A stretch of DNA of 64,000 nt, taken from the NCBI GenBank assembly GCA_016858145.1, contig JAEHOE010000043.1, positions 248,001 through 312,000 of the forward strand. Direction: 5' to 3'. A program made the position numbers and the translations under genes. Within the stretch, counting starts at the first letter, position 1. Each line of letters starts with the position of its first letter. Shown one piece after another: positions 37,101-47,346 of the stretch. Under the pieces are notes generated by a model. It worked only from the letters and a program-made list of their open reading frames with translations. It did not search any database and was not told the DNA's origin. This DNA is from Edaphochlamys debaryana. Lineage: Eukaryota > Chlorophyta > Chlorophyceae > Chlamydomonadales.

Positions 37101-37332
37101 GAGGGCGCTGTGATAGGAGGTGCCCGTTGAAGCTGTACCCGGGGGTCAAGTCATTCATCCTGACCCCCAGGGGGGTTCAAGCTGTAAATGCTCTGCAAAC
37201 CCCTGCAACCCCTCCCCCCAGGGGTTACCGCCGCCCCCGGGGCCGCCGCCCCCTCCGCCGGCCGGGTTCGCACCGCCGATGCCGGGCGGCGGCGGCTTTC
37301 CGCCGCCACCCCCGCCGCCGCCCCAGTTCTAA
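34184..37332 (+). CDS. SF3A2: Splicing factor 3A subunit 2 (SF3A66 / SAP62)
   Basis: Eight exons (34184-34255, 34365-34520, 34705-34807, 35570-35646, 36294-36449, 36657-36744, 36886-37013, 37222-37332) give an exact 296-aa frame. Conserved parts in order: REHGAKPGSGGPAS N-terminus; DRRERLRRLALETIDLSKDP; a matrin-type C2H2 zinc finger with C58, C61, H74 and H80 inside YECRLCLTLHTNEGNYLAHT; IGRPGYRVTKQFD; RSLLFQIEYPEIE; KPRHRFMSAYEQR; FAAEPYENISFKIPN; and FTHWDPDNKVFSLQFYF. The C-terminus is a Pro/Gly-rich tail shorter than in animals. SF3A2 belongs to the SF3a complex of the U2 snRNP in the nucleus and helps stabilise U2 at the branch site. Other SF3a genes are not here. Identification is secure. 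Confidence 0.97.
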
Positions 37333-38672
37333 GGCGGACAGCGCACCCGGCGGCCCGCCCCCTCCCAGCCCTCGGGTGGGGCACAGGGCCCTCGATCCGT
37401 AGGCGCCGCCACGTGCCGTGCAGGCGGCTGCAGTTGGCGGCGGAGAACGAGCGGCCTGCCGCCCCTGCGACTTGCAGGGTGGAGCGGCGGGTTGGCGCAT
37501 CTTGCGCAGAAGCTACGGCAGCAGCGGACCAGGCGCGGTGCTGGTCAGGCGGGGGCAACGCCGGAGGCGACCACGGAGGGCGGCAGGCAGCAGCGGGGGG
37601 CTGCTGGGGAGTGTGCGGCTGCGTGAGCTGGTCCTGTGGCAGGGCCTAGTTGCCGGCCTCGGGTGAGGGCTCACGAAGGAGAGCGCAAGACCCGGGCATG
37701 GCTGGAGTGACGTGTCAGCGGAGCGTTCGGTGCTGTCGGGGGAGACGAGGCAGGTGGGGCTGACGGGTCCGGGCCCAGCAGGGGGGCGCGGGAGGGCAAG
37801 CGTGACGCTGCAGGGGCTGCCGGCAGCGGGGAGGACGGCGGGATGCATGCGGCTTGCACGGGTAGGATTCAGCAGGGGCCCAGGCGAGCAGGTCAGCGCA
37901 GGCTATCGTGTCCGGGGGGCAAGGGGAATCACGACCGCCGGCCTGGGCTGGGCTGGGCGGCATGTGTGCTGAGGCACTGTGGCCGTTGGGCTGGCTGCGA
38001 CTTTCAGGATGCAGACGCCCGCGGGCGGGCCAGTGTGTGGCCCACAACGGACATAGCGCATGAGCAACATGATAGCTGCTCACCACCCCTTGACCGCGCC
38101 TTGCGTATCGTCCCCAGCTGCTGGCAGCCCGTCCTAGGTACACGCACAATCCTGCACGCCTCCTTCACATATCACAGTCCCTCATAGCCCACATCCACAC
38201 AGGCACAGGCCCATCCCCATTATCCCTATGTATAGGACCCAGGGTCGGCCAAGACCTCCTCACCTCTCAGCCCGCCGCCCTGTTACTGCCCTCCCGCCTT
38301 CACCTTCAAGCTTGCCTCTTGGCCCCAGCTAGCCTGCTGCCAGTTGCCGGCGCAGCAACACCCAGTCACCCACCCACCACAGCTCTGAATGTGCATACCT
38401 CTACGTGTGGTGCTGGATAGCGGTGCCGCTATTGCGCTACACGGGGGCCAGGACCCCCCTGTAGAGCTGCACGGCTAGCTGCACGTTGCAGTGACCCCCC
38501 TGTATACCCTTCGTTGCCTCCACGGCCAGCACAAGAACACCAAAATCAACCTATCACCCTCAACCGCCGACCGCATTGCAAGCCGCCAGGGACCCGGGCA
38601 GTGCAAACAGCCAACGATGTACGCGAGCCTGCATGCCCCGCAATCCGCACCTCACGCCGCCCCCCTCGCGCC
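37333..38672. other. Convergent intergenic region
   Basis: This is the 3' flank of SF3A2 (+) and of the following minus-strand gene. The part from about 38,150 to 38,500 is less GC-rich and noncoding in appearance. No gene is supported. Confidence 0.35.
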
Positions 38673-40673
38673 TCACGCCGCCACGGCCAGCCTCATGACC
38701 CGCGACACCAGCTCCCGCGTCACCGCCGCCTCCAGGTCCGCCGCCGCCAGGGGGCGCAGGCGGGCCTGCAGCGCCGCCGCATCCGCCACCAGCTCCTCCG
38801 CCTCCGCCTTGAGCTCCTCGTGCGTGGGGCTGGGCCTGGGGAAGCAAAGGGGGGCACAAGGTAGGTGTGAAGGACGGCTCGTGTGAGGGGGGAGCAAGGT
38901 AGGTGGCACTGATGAGCTGATGACAGGGCGCAGGGAGACATTCAGGGTGCGGCCCTCACCAGTCCATCTCCTGCAGCAACCCCCGCCGGCGCTCCAGCGC
39001 CTCTTGCAGTCCGGCCGCCAGCGCCCTCGCGTGCGCCTGCGCCTGCGCCAGCGCCCTCGCTTGCGCCGCCCACGCCCGGTACAGCTTCCACAGGGCCGAC
39101 ACCAGGGCGAGGGCCCCCAGCGCACCGCGCACGGCCGAGGCGGCCCCGCGCACGGCCCGGACCAGCTCCTGCGCCGCCGAGGGGGTATCCTGGACCGGGC
39201 AGGGGTGAGAGAGGGCGGGGGAAGGAGGGTCATGCAAGAATGACATGCATGGGCGGTGCATCGGCGGTGGCGTGGAGCAAGGTACGCATGGGACACGGGC
39301 TGATACGCCCAGACCCTTGCTCACGTATAGCAGGGCGCCCACGGCCCCCACCAGGAGCGGCAGCACTCTGCTCAGGGTGGCCTCCTCCAGCCGCCGCCAG
39401 GACAGGTTCTCCGAGTCACTGCGGGGCGGGTGTGGGGCTCATGTGGTCAGGGACGTGTGGCGCGCACTGTGCGCTGCTCGGAAGAAAGCGGAAGCCGCGA
39501 TACAGTGAGGAGCGCACAAGGCCGTGCGTGCCAGAGCCGGGCGCCGCTTGAGCACGCAGGGCGAACTTCCCGGACCTGCCGCATCGACTCCGCCCCAGCT
39601 GCCCCACTCACATGACACCGCCCAGGTCCGCCACCAGCTGCTGCAGCCGCAGCCGCAGTCCCTCCAGCGCCTCCACCGCCTCCTCCTCGCCATCCACATA
39701 CACCCCCGCCACCGCCGCCGCCACCACCGCCTTCACCTCCGCGGCGCTGAAGCCGTGCGTCGCCTCCGCCAGACCCCGCAGCACGGGGCCGTCGCCTGCC
39801 AGCACCTCGGCGCGCAGGTCCACGTGCAGGTACGACAGGCATGCGTACGGCATGGGCGATACGGCGTGCACAGCGGCTTGTACGGCGGTGGCCAGGGGTT
39901 GCCAGCGGCCCTCCTTGGTTGCGTCGCCGACCGTGTGCAGCAGCGCCGCAGCCACAGAGGGGACGAGCGAGAGGTGGGTGGCGGCGTGGCCCCTGAGGGC
40001 GGCCAGTATGGTGGACAGGCGCTCGGGCTCTGTGGGGAAGGGCAGGGGGCTGTCGCAGAGGCGCTGCGGAGGGAGGGCGCAAGGGGAGAGACACGTTTAG
40101 GGAGAGGGAATGGGCAGGGGGGCGGTTGGAGACTCGTCAGGTTGGCAGCTGGTTTTCTGGAGTGTTCCGATGCGTTGCAGGTTGGGTGGGCTGCATAGGC
40201 GAATACCGGTTCACGCACCTTGGAGCGCTGGCTGATCTCAAAGCCCGCGGCCAGGCTAAAGCCCGCCCAGTTCTTGCGTGCGGCGCAGTACTCCTGCGTG
40301 GCCGAGCGCCAGACGGGACCCGCCAGCGGCACGAAGCTACTGCGCAGGCTGTAGATCACGGCTTTCTCCTGCGAGGCAGTTGTTCAGGCCTCTCTTGTCG
40401 GCTCTCGCAAGAGGAGCATCTGCTCGACGACGTAACGCGGGGCTGTAGGGCTGCGGGGTCGCGTCAGCCCCTTGCTTGCGGGGTCCGGCCTCAGACCCCA
40501 CTTACCTCATTGAAGCTCCATAAGCCTTGCGTAGCTGGGCTGAGCCCATAAGCGGAGGGGAAGGTGCAGGCGCCGGACGGTCCCGTCGCCCCTCCGAAGA
40601 TGGCAATCGCGACAGGACCCCGCAGCTCTCGTTGGGGCGAGTGGCAGTGCCCAAGCTGCGTAACAACGTACAT
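38673..40673 (-). CDS. Unidentified membrane-associated protein (418 aa)
   Basis: Six exons (40506-40673, 40219-40368, 39612-40063, 39325-39418, 38960-39189, 38673-38835) sum to an exact open frame with standard GT-AG sites. The N-terminal third contains AVIYSLRSSFVPLAGPVWRSAT and WAGFSLAAGFEIS. The middle (about 107-256) is helical, with ATHGFSAAEVKAVVAAAVAG. A hydrophobic segment at about 271-288 (LSRVLPLLVGAVGALLY) and a second at about 311-325 (GALGALALVSALW) look membrane-embedded. They are followed by a long Ala/Gln/Arg-rich, coiled-coil-like helix (AQARALAQAQAHARALA). I do not recognise the family. The start at 40673 is the first Met of the open exon but may not be the true one. Confidence 0.6.
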
Positions 40674-41450
40674 GGTGGTTCTTATGTGTGTATTGAGCGT
40701 ATGCCTAGGGTGTATTGGTCGCTGTGCTCGGTGCTCGGTGCTCGGTGCTCGGCGTGAATTGGTTGCGTTGCGGAGTCCGGGTCTTCCGTCCTTATGCTAC
40801 CACTTTCTAGTAAGGTGATGCTTCATATATGTATATACAGAACAAGGGCGCCAGAAGGCTGACTTTATTCGAGTTTGGGGAGGCGTAGTACGTCGCGCAG
40901 TCATGTCAGCAAGTTGCAGTTGGGCCTCGAGGCTACGGTTCTGCCCGCCAGCCATGGCGCAAGCTCGACATTGATGGGGAAACACCCTTAGGGCTAGGGA
41001 AGCCGGCCGGCCAGGATCCCCCTGCCCTCGGTGCAACTTGCTTGCTGACATGACCCGAGCCTCGAGCCACACATTGGGGAGGGCGATTAGCGGCTCTTTC
41101 GGGTCGTTAGATTTGCCCTCGCCGCCACCACCACCAATCACACCACTCGTCACCCTGGCTGCGCTGCAAGGCCCCTGCGAGTGCAGTGCCCTCTCGACCG
41201 GCGTGACGCCCGTGGTCCTCGGAGCCGCCGCCCTCAAGCCGGCCTGTGACATTGGACCTCGCTGGTCGCCTTCGCGGTGGCCGGGGGTGGCCAGAGGCGG
41301 TAGCTTCCGTTGTTTCTACCTTTCCTGGCTGGCTTGCCCCATCCTCCGCCTTGCACCTACACCCCCCGCGCCCCCAGCCTGGGCAACGCTTGGGCCCAGT
41401 CCCCCGGCCCGCCGCTCGGCGTGCGCGCGTCCGGACTGCCCCGCACCCCT
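40674..41450. other. Intergenic region between two minus-strand genes
   Basis: It holds the 3' flank of PWP2 and the promoter side of the 418-aa gene. A short direct repeat of GTGCTCG (about 40725-40755) is the only structure I note. Confidence 0.35.
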
Positions 41451-44400
41451 CTACGCCCTGCGGCTGACCTTGCCGCCGGCCTTCCCTCCACGGGACTCCC
41501 CAGCCATCGCCCCCGGCTTCGACCCTGGCCCGCCCGCCTGCTTGGGCCCCGCCACGTCCGCCTCGGCCGCCTGCGCCTCCTCCGCCGCCATGCCCGCCGC
41601 CGCCGTCAGATAGTCCAGCGCGTACAGGTTGGCCTCCGCCGCCGCCGCCAGGTCCCCGTGCAGCCGCCCCAGCACCTTCTGCAGCGACCTCAGCGCAGGC
41701 GCCACAGAGCCCGCAGGCACGCCCCCCCGCGCCGCCCCCGCCAGCCGCGCCGCCACTACGCCCCCGCCCCCGCCGCCTCCGCCTCCCGCCGCCTGCAGCG
41801 CCGCGCCGTGCGCCCCCGCCACCGCCCGCACCCAGCCCAGCAGAAACTCCAGGTGCGGGCAGTCCGCCGCCGCCTCCGCCAGCGCCGCCAGCACCGTCGG
41901 CACGAAGGCGCCCGGCAGCCCCGCCGCCACCGCCCCCACGGCCGCCGGCGGCGTGGCCAGCACCACGTGCCGCACCAGGCCCGGCTCCCCCAGGCGCAGC
42001 GCCAGCAGCAGCGCCCGCAGCGGCTGCCCCGAGGCCAGGGCGGCGCGCGCGGCGGCGGGCGTGAGGGCCGTGTCCAGGTCCGTGGGGTCGAACACCGCCC
42101 CCTCGTCCAGCGCGTACAGCAGCAGGCCCTCGGTGCTGGCGGCGGCCCAGGCCCGGCCGCCGGGCGACAGCGCCACGCAGCGGCAGCGCAGCGGCGGGCG
42201 CTTGGCAGAGGCGGCGGAGCCGGTGCCGGGCACGTCGGCGGCCGCGGCGGGGTCGGTGGTGGGGGGCAGCAGCTCGGTGTGGGGGTCGTCCTGGGGAGGG
42301 GGGGTTGGGGAGGAGGGGAGGAGGGGCATCGGGAGGAGGCTCAGATGGATGGCCGCGTGAGCAGAGGAGCGCCAGCCGTCCCCAGGGAGGAGGGGGTGGG
42401 GGCATGAAGGCAGACGGGCGTGGGTGCGCGCTCGCTTCTCCCCTCTTTGCTCATGGCCTGCAGCTGCTAGGCGTTGCCCCCCTTGGAAACCCCCCCCCCC
42501 CCTCCCCTCCCCCTCCCCTCACCTCCCCCCCTCCCCCCTCCCTCCCCCCCTCCCCCCTCCCTCCCCCCCTCCCCCCTCCCTCCCCCCCCTCCCCCCCCCC
42601 CCCCCCCCTCCCCCCTCCCTCCCCCCCTCCCCCCTCCCTCCCCCCCCTGCTTGCCTCCTGGTGGTCCACCAGGGTGAGCGGCCCCGCGTCCGTGAGCGCC
42701 CTCGAGTTGAGTGCGTCCAGCACACCGTCCAGCGAGCGGTTGTGGGAGAGCTGGAAGCGGCGCAGCAGCAGGCGCTCGGCAACGTCGTAGACGCACACGT
42801 ACCTGGGGGGCGGGGGGCGGGGTTGGGGGTTGGGGGGCGGGGTGGGGTTGGGGGGCGGGGTGGGGTTGGGGGGTTGGAATGACAGCTGAGCCGGGGGCGC
42901 GGGTGGGGGGCGCGACAAGGCCAGGGGGAGCCACCGGCAGGGCCAGGAAAGGGATGGCCCCCAAGGCAATTGCAGTCCAGGACAGAACGAGACATGCTGA
43001 CACCCATGTCTGGAGCCAGCACGGCCTGTCAAGGTGCCCAGAAGCACTGCCCCGCACCGCCCGTGCCCTTTGCTGTCTGCGCCATCCTCCCCTCTCCCTC
43101 CCCCAAACCCCCTCTAGCCCCTCTCCCCTCCTCACTTGGAGTTGCCCCCCGCCAGCAGCAGCGCCCCGTCCGCCGAGAAGGCCAGCGAGGAGAAGGCGGC
43201 GTCCGAGGCGGCGTTGGAGGCGGCGCGGCGGTCGGCATGCAGGCGGCCCCCGCGGATGTCGCGGCGGCCCTCGATGGTGCCCTGTGGGGGAGGGGGCCGG
43301 GGGGCGGGTGGAGTGGTGGATGGTGGTGAGGAAGGTAACGCTCCCGGGGTGCGTGTCGAGGGGGCGAGTGTTGGACGACGTGAAGAAGGAGTTGGCAATG
43401 AGAGGCGGAGCGCTGGCACCGGCCCCCCGAGCGGTCTTGCAGGTGCACGGACACTGCTGCGGAACAGCCTACCGCCGCCGGGGCGACCCTGGAAGCCGAG
43501 CGTGAAGGGGCCTGGCTCCCGCCCCTCACATCCACCCCAGCCCTGACCCGTGCCAACCAGCCATACCGGGCACCCCCAGCCTCTCCCACCCGTGGCCTCT
43601 TCCCCCCCCTCCCCCCCTTTCCCCCCGCCCCCCCCACCTGCAGCACCCCCTCCACGGGGTCCCACAGGTAGATGGAGCCGTCCAGCGCCGCACTCGCCAG
43701 CAGCCGCCCGTCGCCCCGCACAGCCAGAGCCATCACCTCGTGGCGGTGCTCCAGGCTGTCCGCCGCGGCCCCCCCGCCCCCGCCGCCGCCGCCGCCGCCG
43801 TACACGTCCCACGTGCGCACGGTGCGGTCCCACGAGGCCGAGGCCAGCAGCTGCGAGCCCGGGCAGAAGGCCAGCCCCGCCACCGGCCCCTCGTGCCCCG
43901 CCAGCACGTCCGTCAGCCGCCCAGTCTTGAGCGACCACACGTACACCTGGGGCCCGAGGGAGGGGGGTGGGGCGGCGGGGCCGGCAGCAGTTAGCGGGGC
44001 GGCAACGGTGACCGGGAGGGAGGGGCGGCTGGGCGGCTGAACGGTATTGCAGCGCCCCAGCGCCCGGCGCCTCCTCTGCGCCGAGGCCCAAACGCCACCC
44101 GTTCCCGTTGCGGCCTCCCGCCCAATTGGGTCTCCCTACCCCACCCCGGCCCCCTAACACGGTTCGCCTCCACCTCCGGGCCATAGCTGCCGCCTGCCTT
44201 TTCCCGTGCACCCTCCAGCCACCCCCCTGACGGCCGCTCCTTCTCTCCTTCCCCCCTGCCCCCCCCCTGCCTCACCTGGAACGTGTCCACCGCCCCCGCC
44301 GCCACCACCTCCCCCGCGGGGTCCACCGCCACGCAGCCCAGCTGCACCGCGTGCGGCGCCGTGAGCGTGCGGAAGCAGCGGTACCGCACCAGGTCCCAGG

Positions 44401-47079
44401 CGCGCACGCTGCCGTCCAGCGAGGAGCTCAGCAGCGCGTGGCCCGCGGGCGCAAAGGCCAGGCCCGTGACGGGGGCGGTGTGGTCGGCGAAGGTGACGAA
44501 GCAGAAGCCCGAGGACTGCTGGAACACCTTGACCTGGGGGCGGGGGGGCGAGGGGGAAGTTGTGTGTTTAGGATGCGTAGGGTCGGCTGTATGTCGGGGG
44601 GGGGCGAGGCTGCTCGAGGAGGAGGCAAGCGTTGGGGCGAGGGCGGGGGATGCAGGACGAGGTTGCAGGTGGCCCTGGGCGGGCGGTCAGCCACGACTAG
44701 GGGGGCACCCCACCCCACCCCAGCCGGACGCAGGGCCAGCGCAGCAGCCTGCTCCCCGGCAGCACTGGCAGTGGCCCAGTGGCTCCCCTCCCCCTCCCCC
44801 CCCCTCGCCCCTCCCCGCCCCCACCTTGCAGTCGTCTGCCCCCGTTGCAATGAGCGCCCCGTCCGGGGAGAAGGCCACGGTGGCGATGTCGTGCGCGTGG
44901 CCCTGCTGCTTGAGCACGTAGGTCTCACTGCGCCACTCCCACACCAGCAGCTGGCCCAGACGGGCGCAGCCCACTGCGGGAGGGGGAGGAGCGCGGGGGA
45001 GCCGCAAGGGCAGACACCAGTTGGCGGAGGCGGTGTCGGTCCGTGTGAGGCCGAGGCCGCCTCTTCGGGGACGGCACGTGCGGGTCCGGGGGAGCGGCAG
45101 TGGCTGCTCGCCCGCTCCGCCACCGCAGACGCCAGGCACGGCAGCGCCCCAAGCCGATCCCCCACCCGCCCCCAGGCCCCCCCTGCCCCACCCGCCAGCC
45201 AGTCGCCCGTGCCGTTGAAGGCCAGCGCCGTGAGCCGCTCCCGGCCGATGGACAGGGAGTGCAGGGGCGCAGCGTCGGGCAGCGACAGCAGGTCGAACAC
45301 GCCGCTGGTGTAGCCCACGGCCAGCAGGCCGCCGCGGGGGTGCCAGTCGGCGGCCGACACACGGGCCCCGCGCGCCTGCAGGTAGTGCTTGGCGGACAGG
45401 TACCACTTGCCGCCTGGGGGTGGGGTGGGGTGGGGCGGGCGGGAGGAGCGGTCAGCTGGCCGCCGGGGTCGGCGATAGGGCCCCATGCACTGGGGCTGGA
45501 GAGGGGAGCGCAAGGGTGGGGGAGGAGTGCCTCGCGCTGCGCAACCGAAGGCGCTGTCCCCTGCCCCCTGCAGGCGGGGCGTCCAGCGCACAACCGCCGC
45601 TACGCACCCCCCCTCACCTGCCAGCCAGGGGAAGGCCCCCGGCCGCCCGGACCCCGCGGGCGCTCCCTCCTCCCCTCCCGCGCCTGCGCCTGCTGACGTG
45701 GATGCCCCCGGCTGACGCCGCCGCGCGGCGGCGTCGCCCGCGCCCTCCTCGCCCTCGCCCTGCTCCGCCTCCGCCTCCGCCTCTGCCGCCTGCGCCTGCT
45801 CCTGGCGCCGCCGCTTGGCCCGGTGCGGAGCCAGGTTGTCGAGGGTGTATGCGGCCGAGGCGGCGTAGGTCCATCCGTGCAGCGCGCCGTCCGCCGAGAG
45901 GGAGTACATGGCGGGCGCAGGCTCGCCGGCGGTCGACTGGAGGGGGAGGGGTGAAGGGTGTGGGGAGGGGCTGGAAAGGGAGGCGCTGGCAGGCGTGCCA
46001 GAGCAAGATGTACGTGTGTGCGGCAAGGGGCCTGCAGGGCCCTGCTGGCCATCCCCGCCTCAGTGCGCCCGGGGCAAGTATCGCCTGCCCGGCCCCCAAG
46101 TGTGGACGTACCGTCCGCCCCCCACCTTCTAGCGCCCCGGCATCCCCCCGCCCCGCCCCCCGCCCCTCACCGTTCCCTTGGCCAGCGCCTCCGGGGAGGC
46201 GAAGAAGACCCGCACGATGGCCTCCTTGTGCCCCGCCAGCGTGGGCGGCTCGTAGCCGGGGATGGGGTCCAGCGAGAATACGCGCAGGGTGATGTCGCGG
46301 CTGGCGGCGGCGATGAAGGCGCCGTCGGGGCTCCACGCCAGGTCCAGCACGTCCGTGTGGCACTGCCCGTACGTGCGGTGGAGCTGCATGGGGTTCATCT
46401 GCTTGTCCAGCGAGGGCGTCACCCACACCTGTGCGCGGACCAGGGGCAGGGCGGGGGGGCCGGTTGGCGGCAGCACATGCGTTCTCGGCGGGGCCAGGGC
46501 GGGTCGTGGGGGCTGGGGGCCAGGGCGCAGGCGGCCACCCCCCGCACCTGCACGAGGCGGCCCACCGCCACGGCGATGTAGCGACCGTCGGGGCTGAACC
46601 GCGCACATGCCACCGGCGACTTGAAGGAGAAGTGATGCAGCAGAGTCTGCCGCTTGCGGTTTATGAGCAGCGCGCGCCCATCCTTGTCCACCGACATGAG
46701 CAGCGTGCCATCGGGGCTCACGCACAGTGTGCGTATCTGTTACGGTGGATACACACTGGTAAGCGCGTAAGGATATTAAACAAGCAGACCGGCCCCCGAC
46801 TGGCGTCCCACGAAGCCCTGCGCGACGGCGACTTGCCTGCGTCAAGTTCTCAAATGGCAGGCACTTGCTGGTCGACTCCGTAAGATTGACCTGTGCAGCA
46901 GGTTCAGCGGACGGCGGTGTGCAGTCATGCCATGCGAGTGCCGGCGCCGCCGAGCTTGCACGATAGACACCCACCTGTCCCACGCGGTTCCCCACAGGAG
47001 TTAGCAGCTCATTGTCGTGGATGACAAGGGTGCCGCCACGGTAGGGGGCTCCAAGCAAATTGTTGAAGACAAAGTTCAT
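41451..47079 (-). CDS. PWP2: PWP2 / UTP1, WD40 protein of the SSU processome
   Basis: Twelve exons (46975-47079, 46837-46890, 46548-46736, 46171-46428, 45618-45936, 45192-45413, 44825-44973, 44276-44533, 43638-43946, 43136-43281, 42655-42802, 41451-42290) give an exact 998-aa frame (human 919). It starts MNFVFNNLLGAPYRGG...SPVGNRV-like. PWP2-specific stretches include ALLINRKRQTLLHHFSFK, LGQLLVWEWRSETYVLKQQG, SGFCFVTFADHTAPVTGLAF, VYVWSLKTGRLTDVLAGHEG, LASASWDRTVRTWD and GTIEGRRDIRGGR. About a dozen WD40 blades form two propellers (residues 1 to about 680). The last exon holds the helical Utp12/PWP2 C-terminal domain with added Ala/Gly-rich loops. PWP2 is a core subunit of the UTP-B complex in the nucleolus and acts in early 18S rRNA maturation. 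Introns 2 (CAG|GCAAGT) and 11 (GAG|GCAAGC) use GC donors. Confidence 0.96.
42487..42650. repeat. Polypyrimidine minisatellite in a PWP2 intron
   Basis: This is a C-rich tract made of near-identical C-run/T units, roughly 19 bp per repeat, with no A or G over most of its length. It lies just before the GC donor side of exon 42655-42802. On the sense strand it is G-rich, so the pre-mRNA could form G-quadruplexes. Confidence 0.85.
42807..42880. repeat. G-rich short repeat in a PWP2 intron
   Basis: The motif GGGGGCGGGGTGGGGTTG is repeated about three times next to exon 42655-42802. On the gene's sense strand it is the C-rich tract before the acceptor. Confidence 0.7.
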
Positions 47080-47346
47080 TTTGAGCGGGTTTGCGACTAT
47101 CGGGCCATCATGGCGTACACAGCGGGTTTGTCAATACCCCGCAAGCTGGGGGGAGGTCCCAAGCTGCTCGTGACGTGCCGCGTGAAATGCACGTACGGCG
47201 TCGTATTTGGTGCCGCACACATTGTGTACCTAGCCAGGCGTCGTCATGGCCCAGACCGCCATGATGTCATGGCTAACGGATGCGGAGGGTCGGAGCAGCC
47301 TTACGGGGGGTGGTCCCTGGGCGGTCCGAAAAGTAGGCATCTCTTT
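47080..47346. other. PWP2 upstream region next to the satellite
   Basis: Only about 270 bp separate the PWP2 start from the satellite. The PWP2 promoter must lie here or within the first satellite units. Confidence 0.4.

Noticed and set aside
41310..42407. 365-codon plus-strand open frame
   Set aside because: It is antisense to the last PWP2 exon, which has a recognisable Utp12-type domain. The plus reading is Arg/Pro/His-rich noise.
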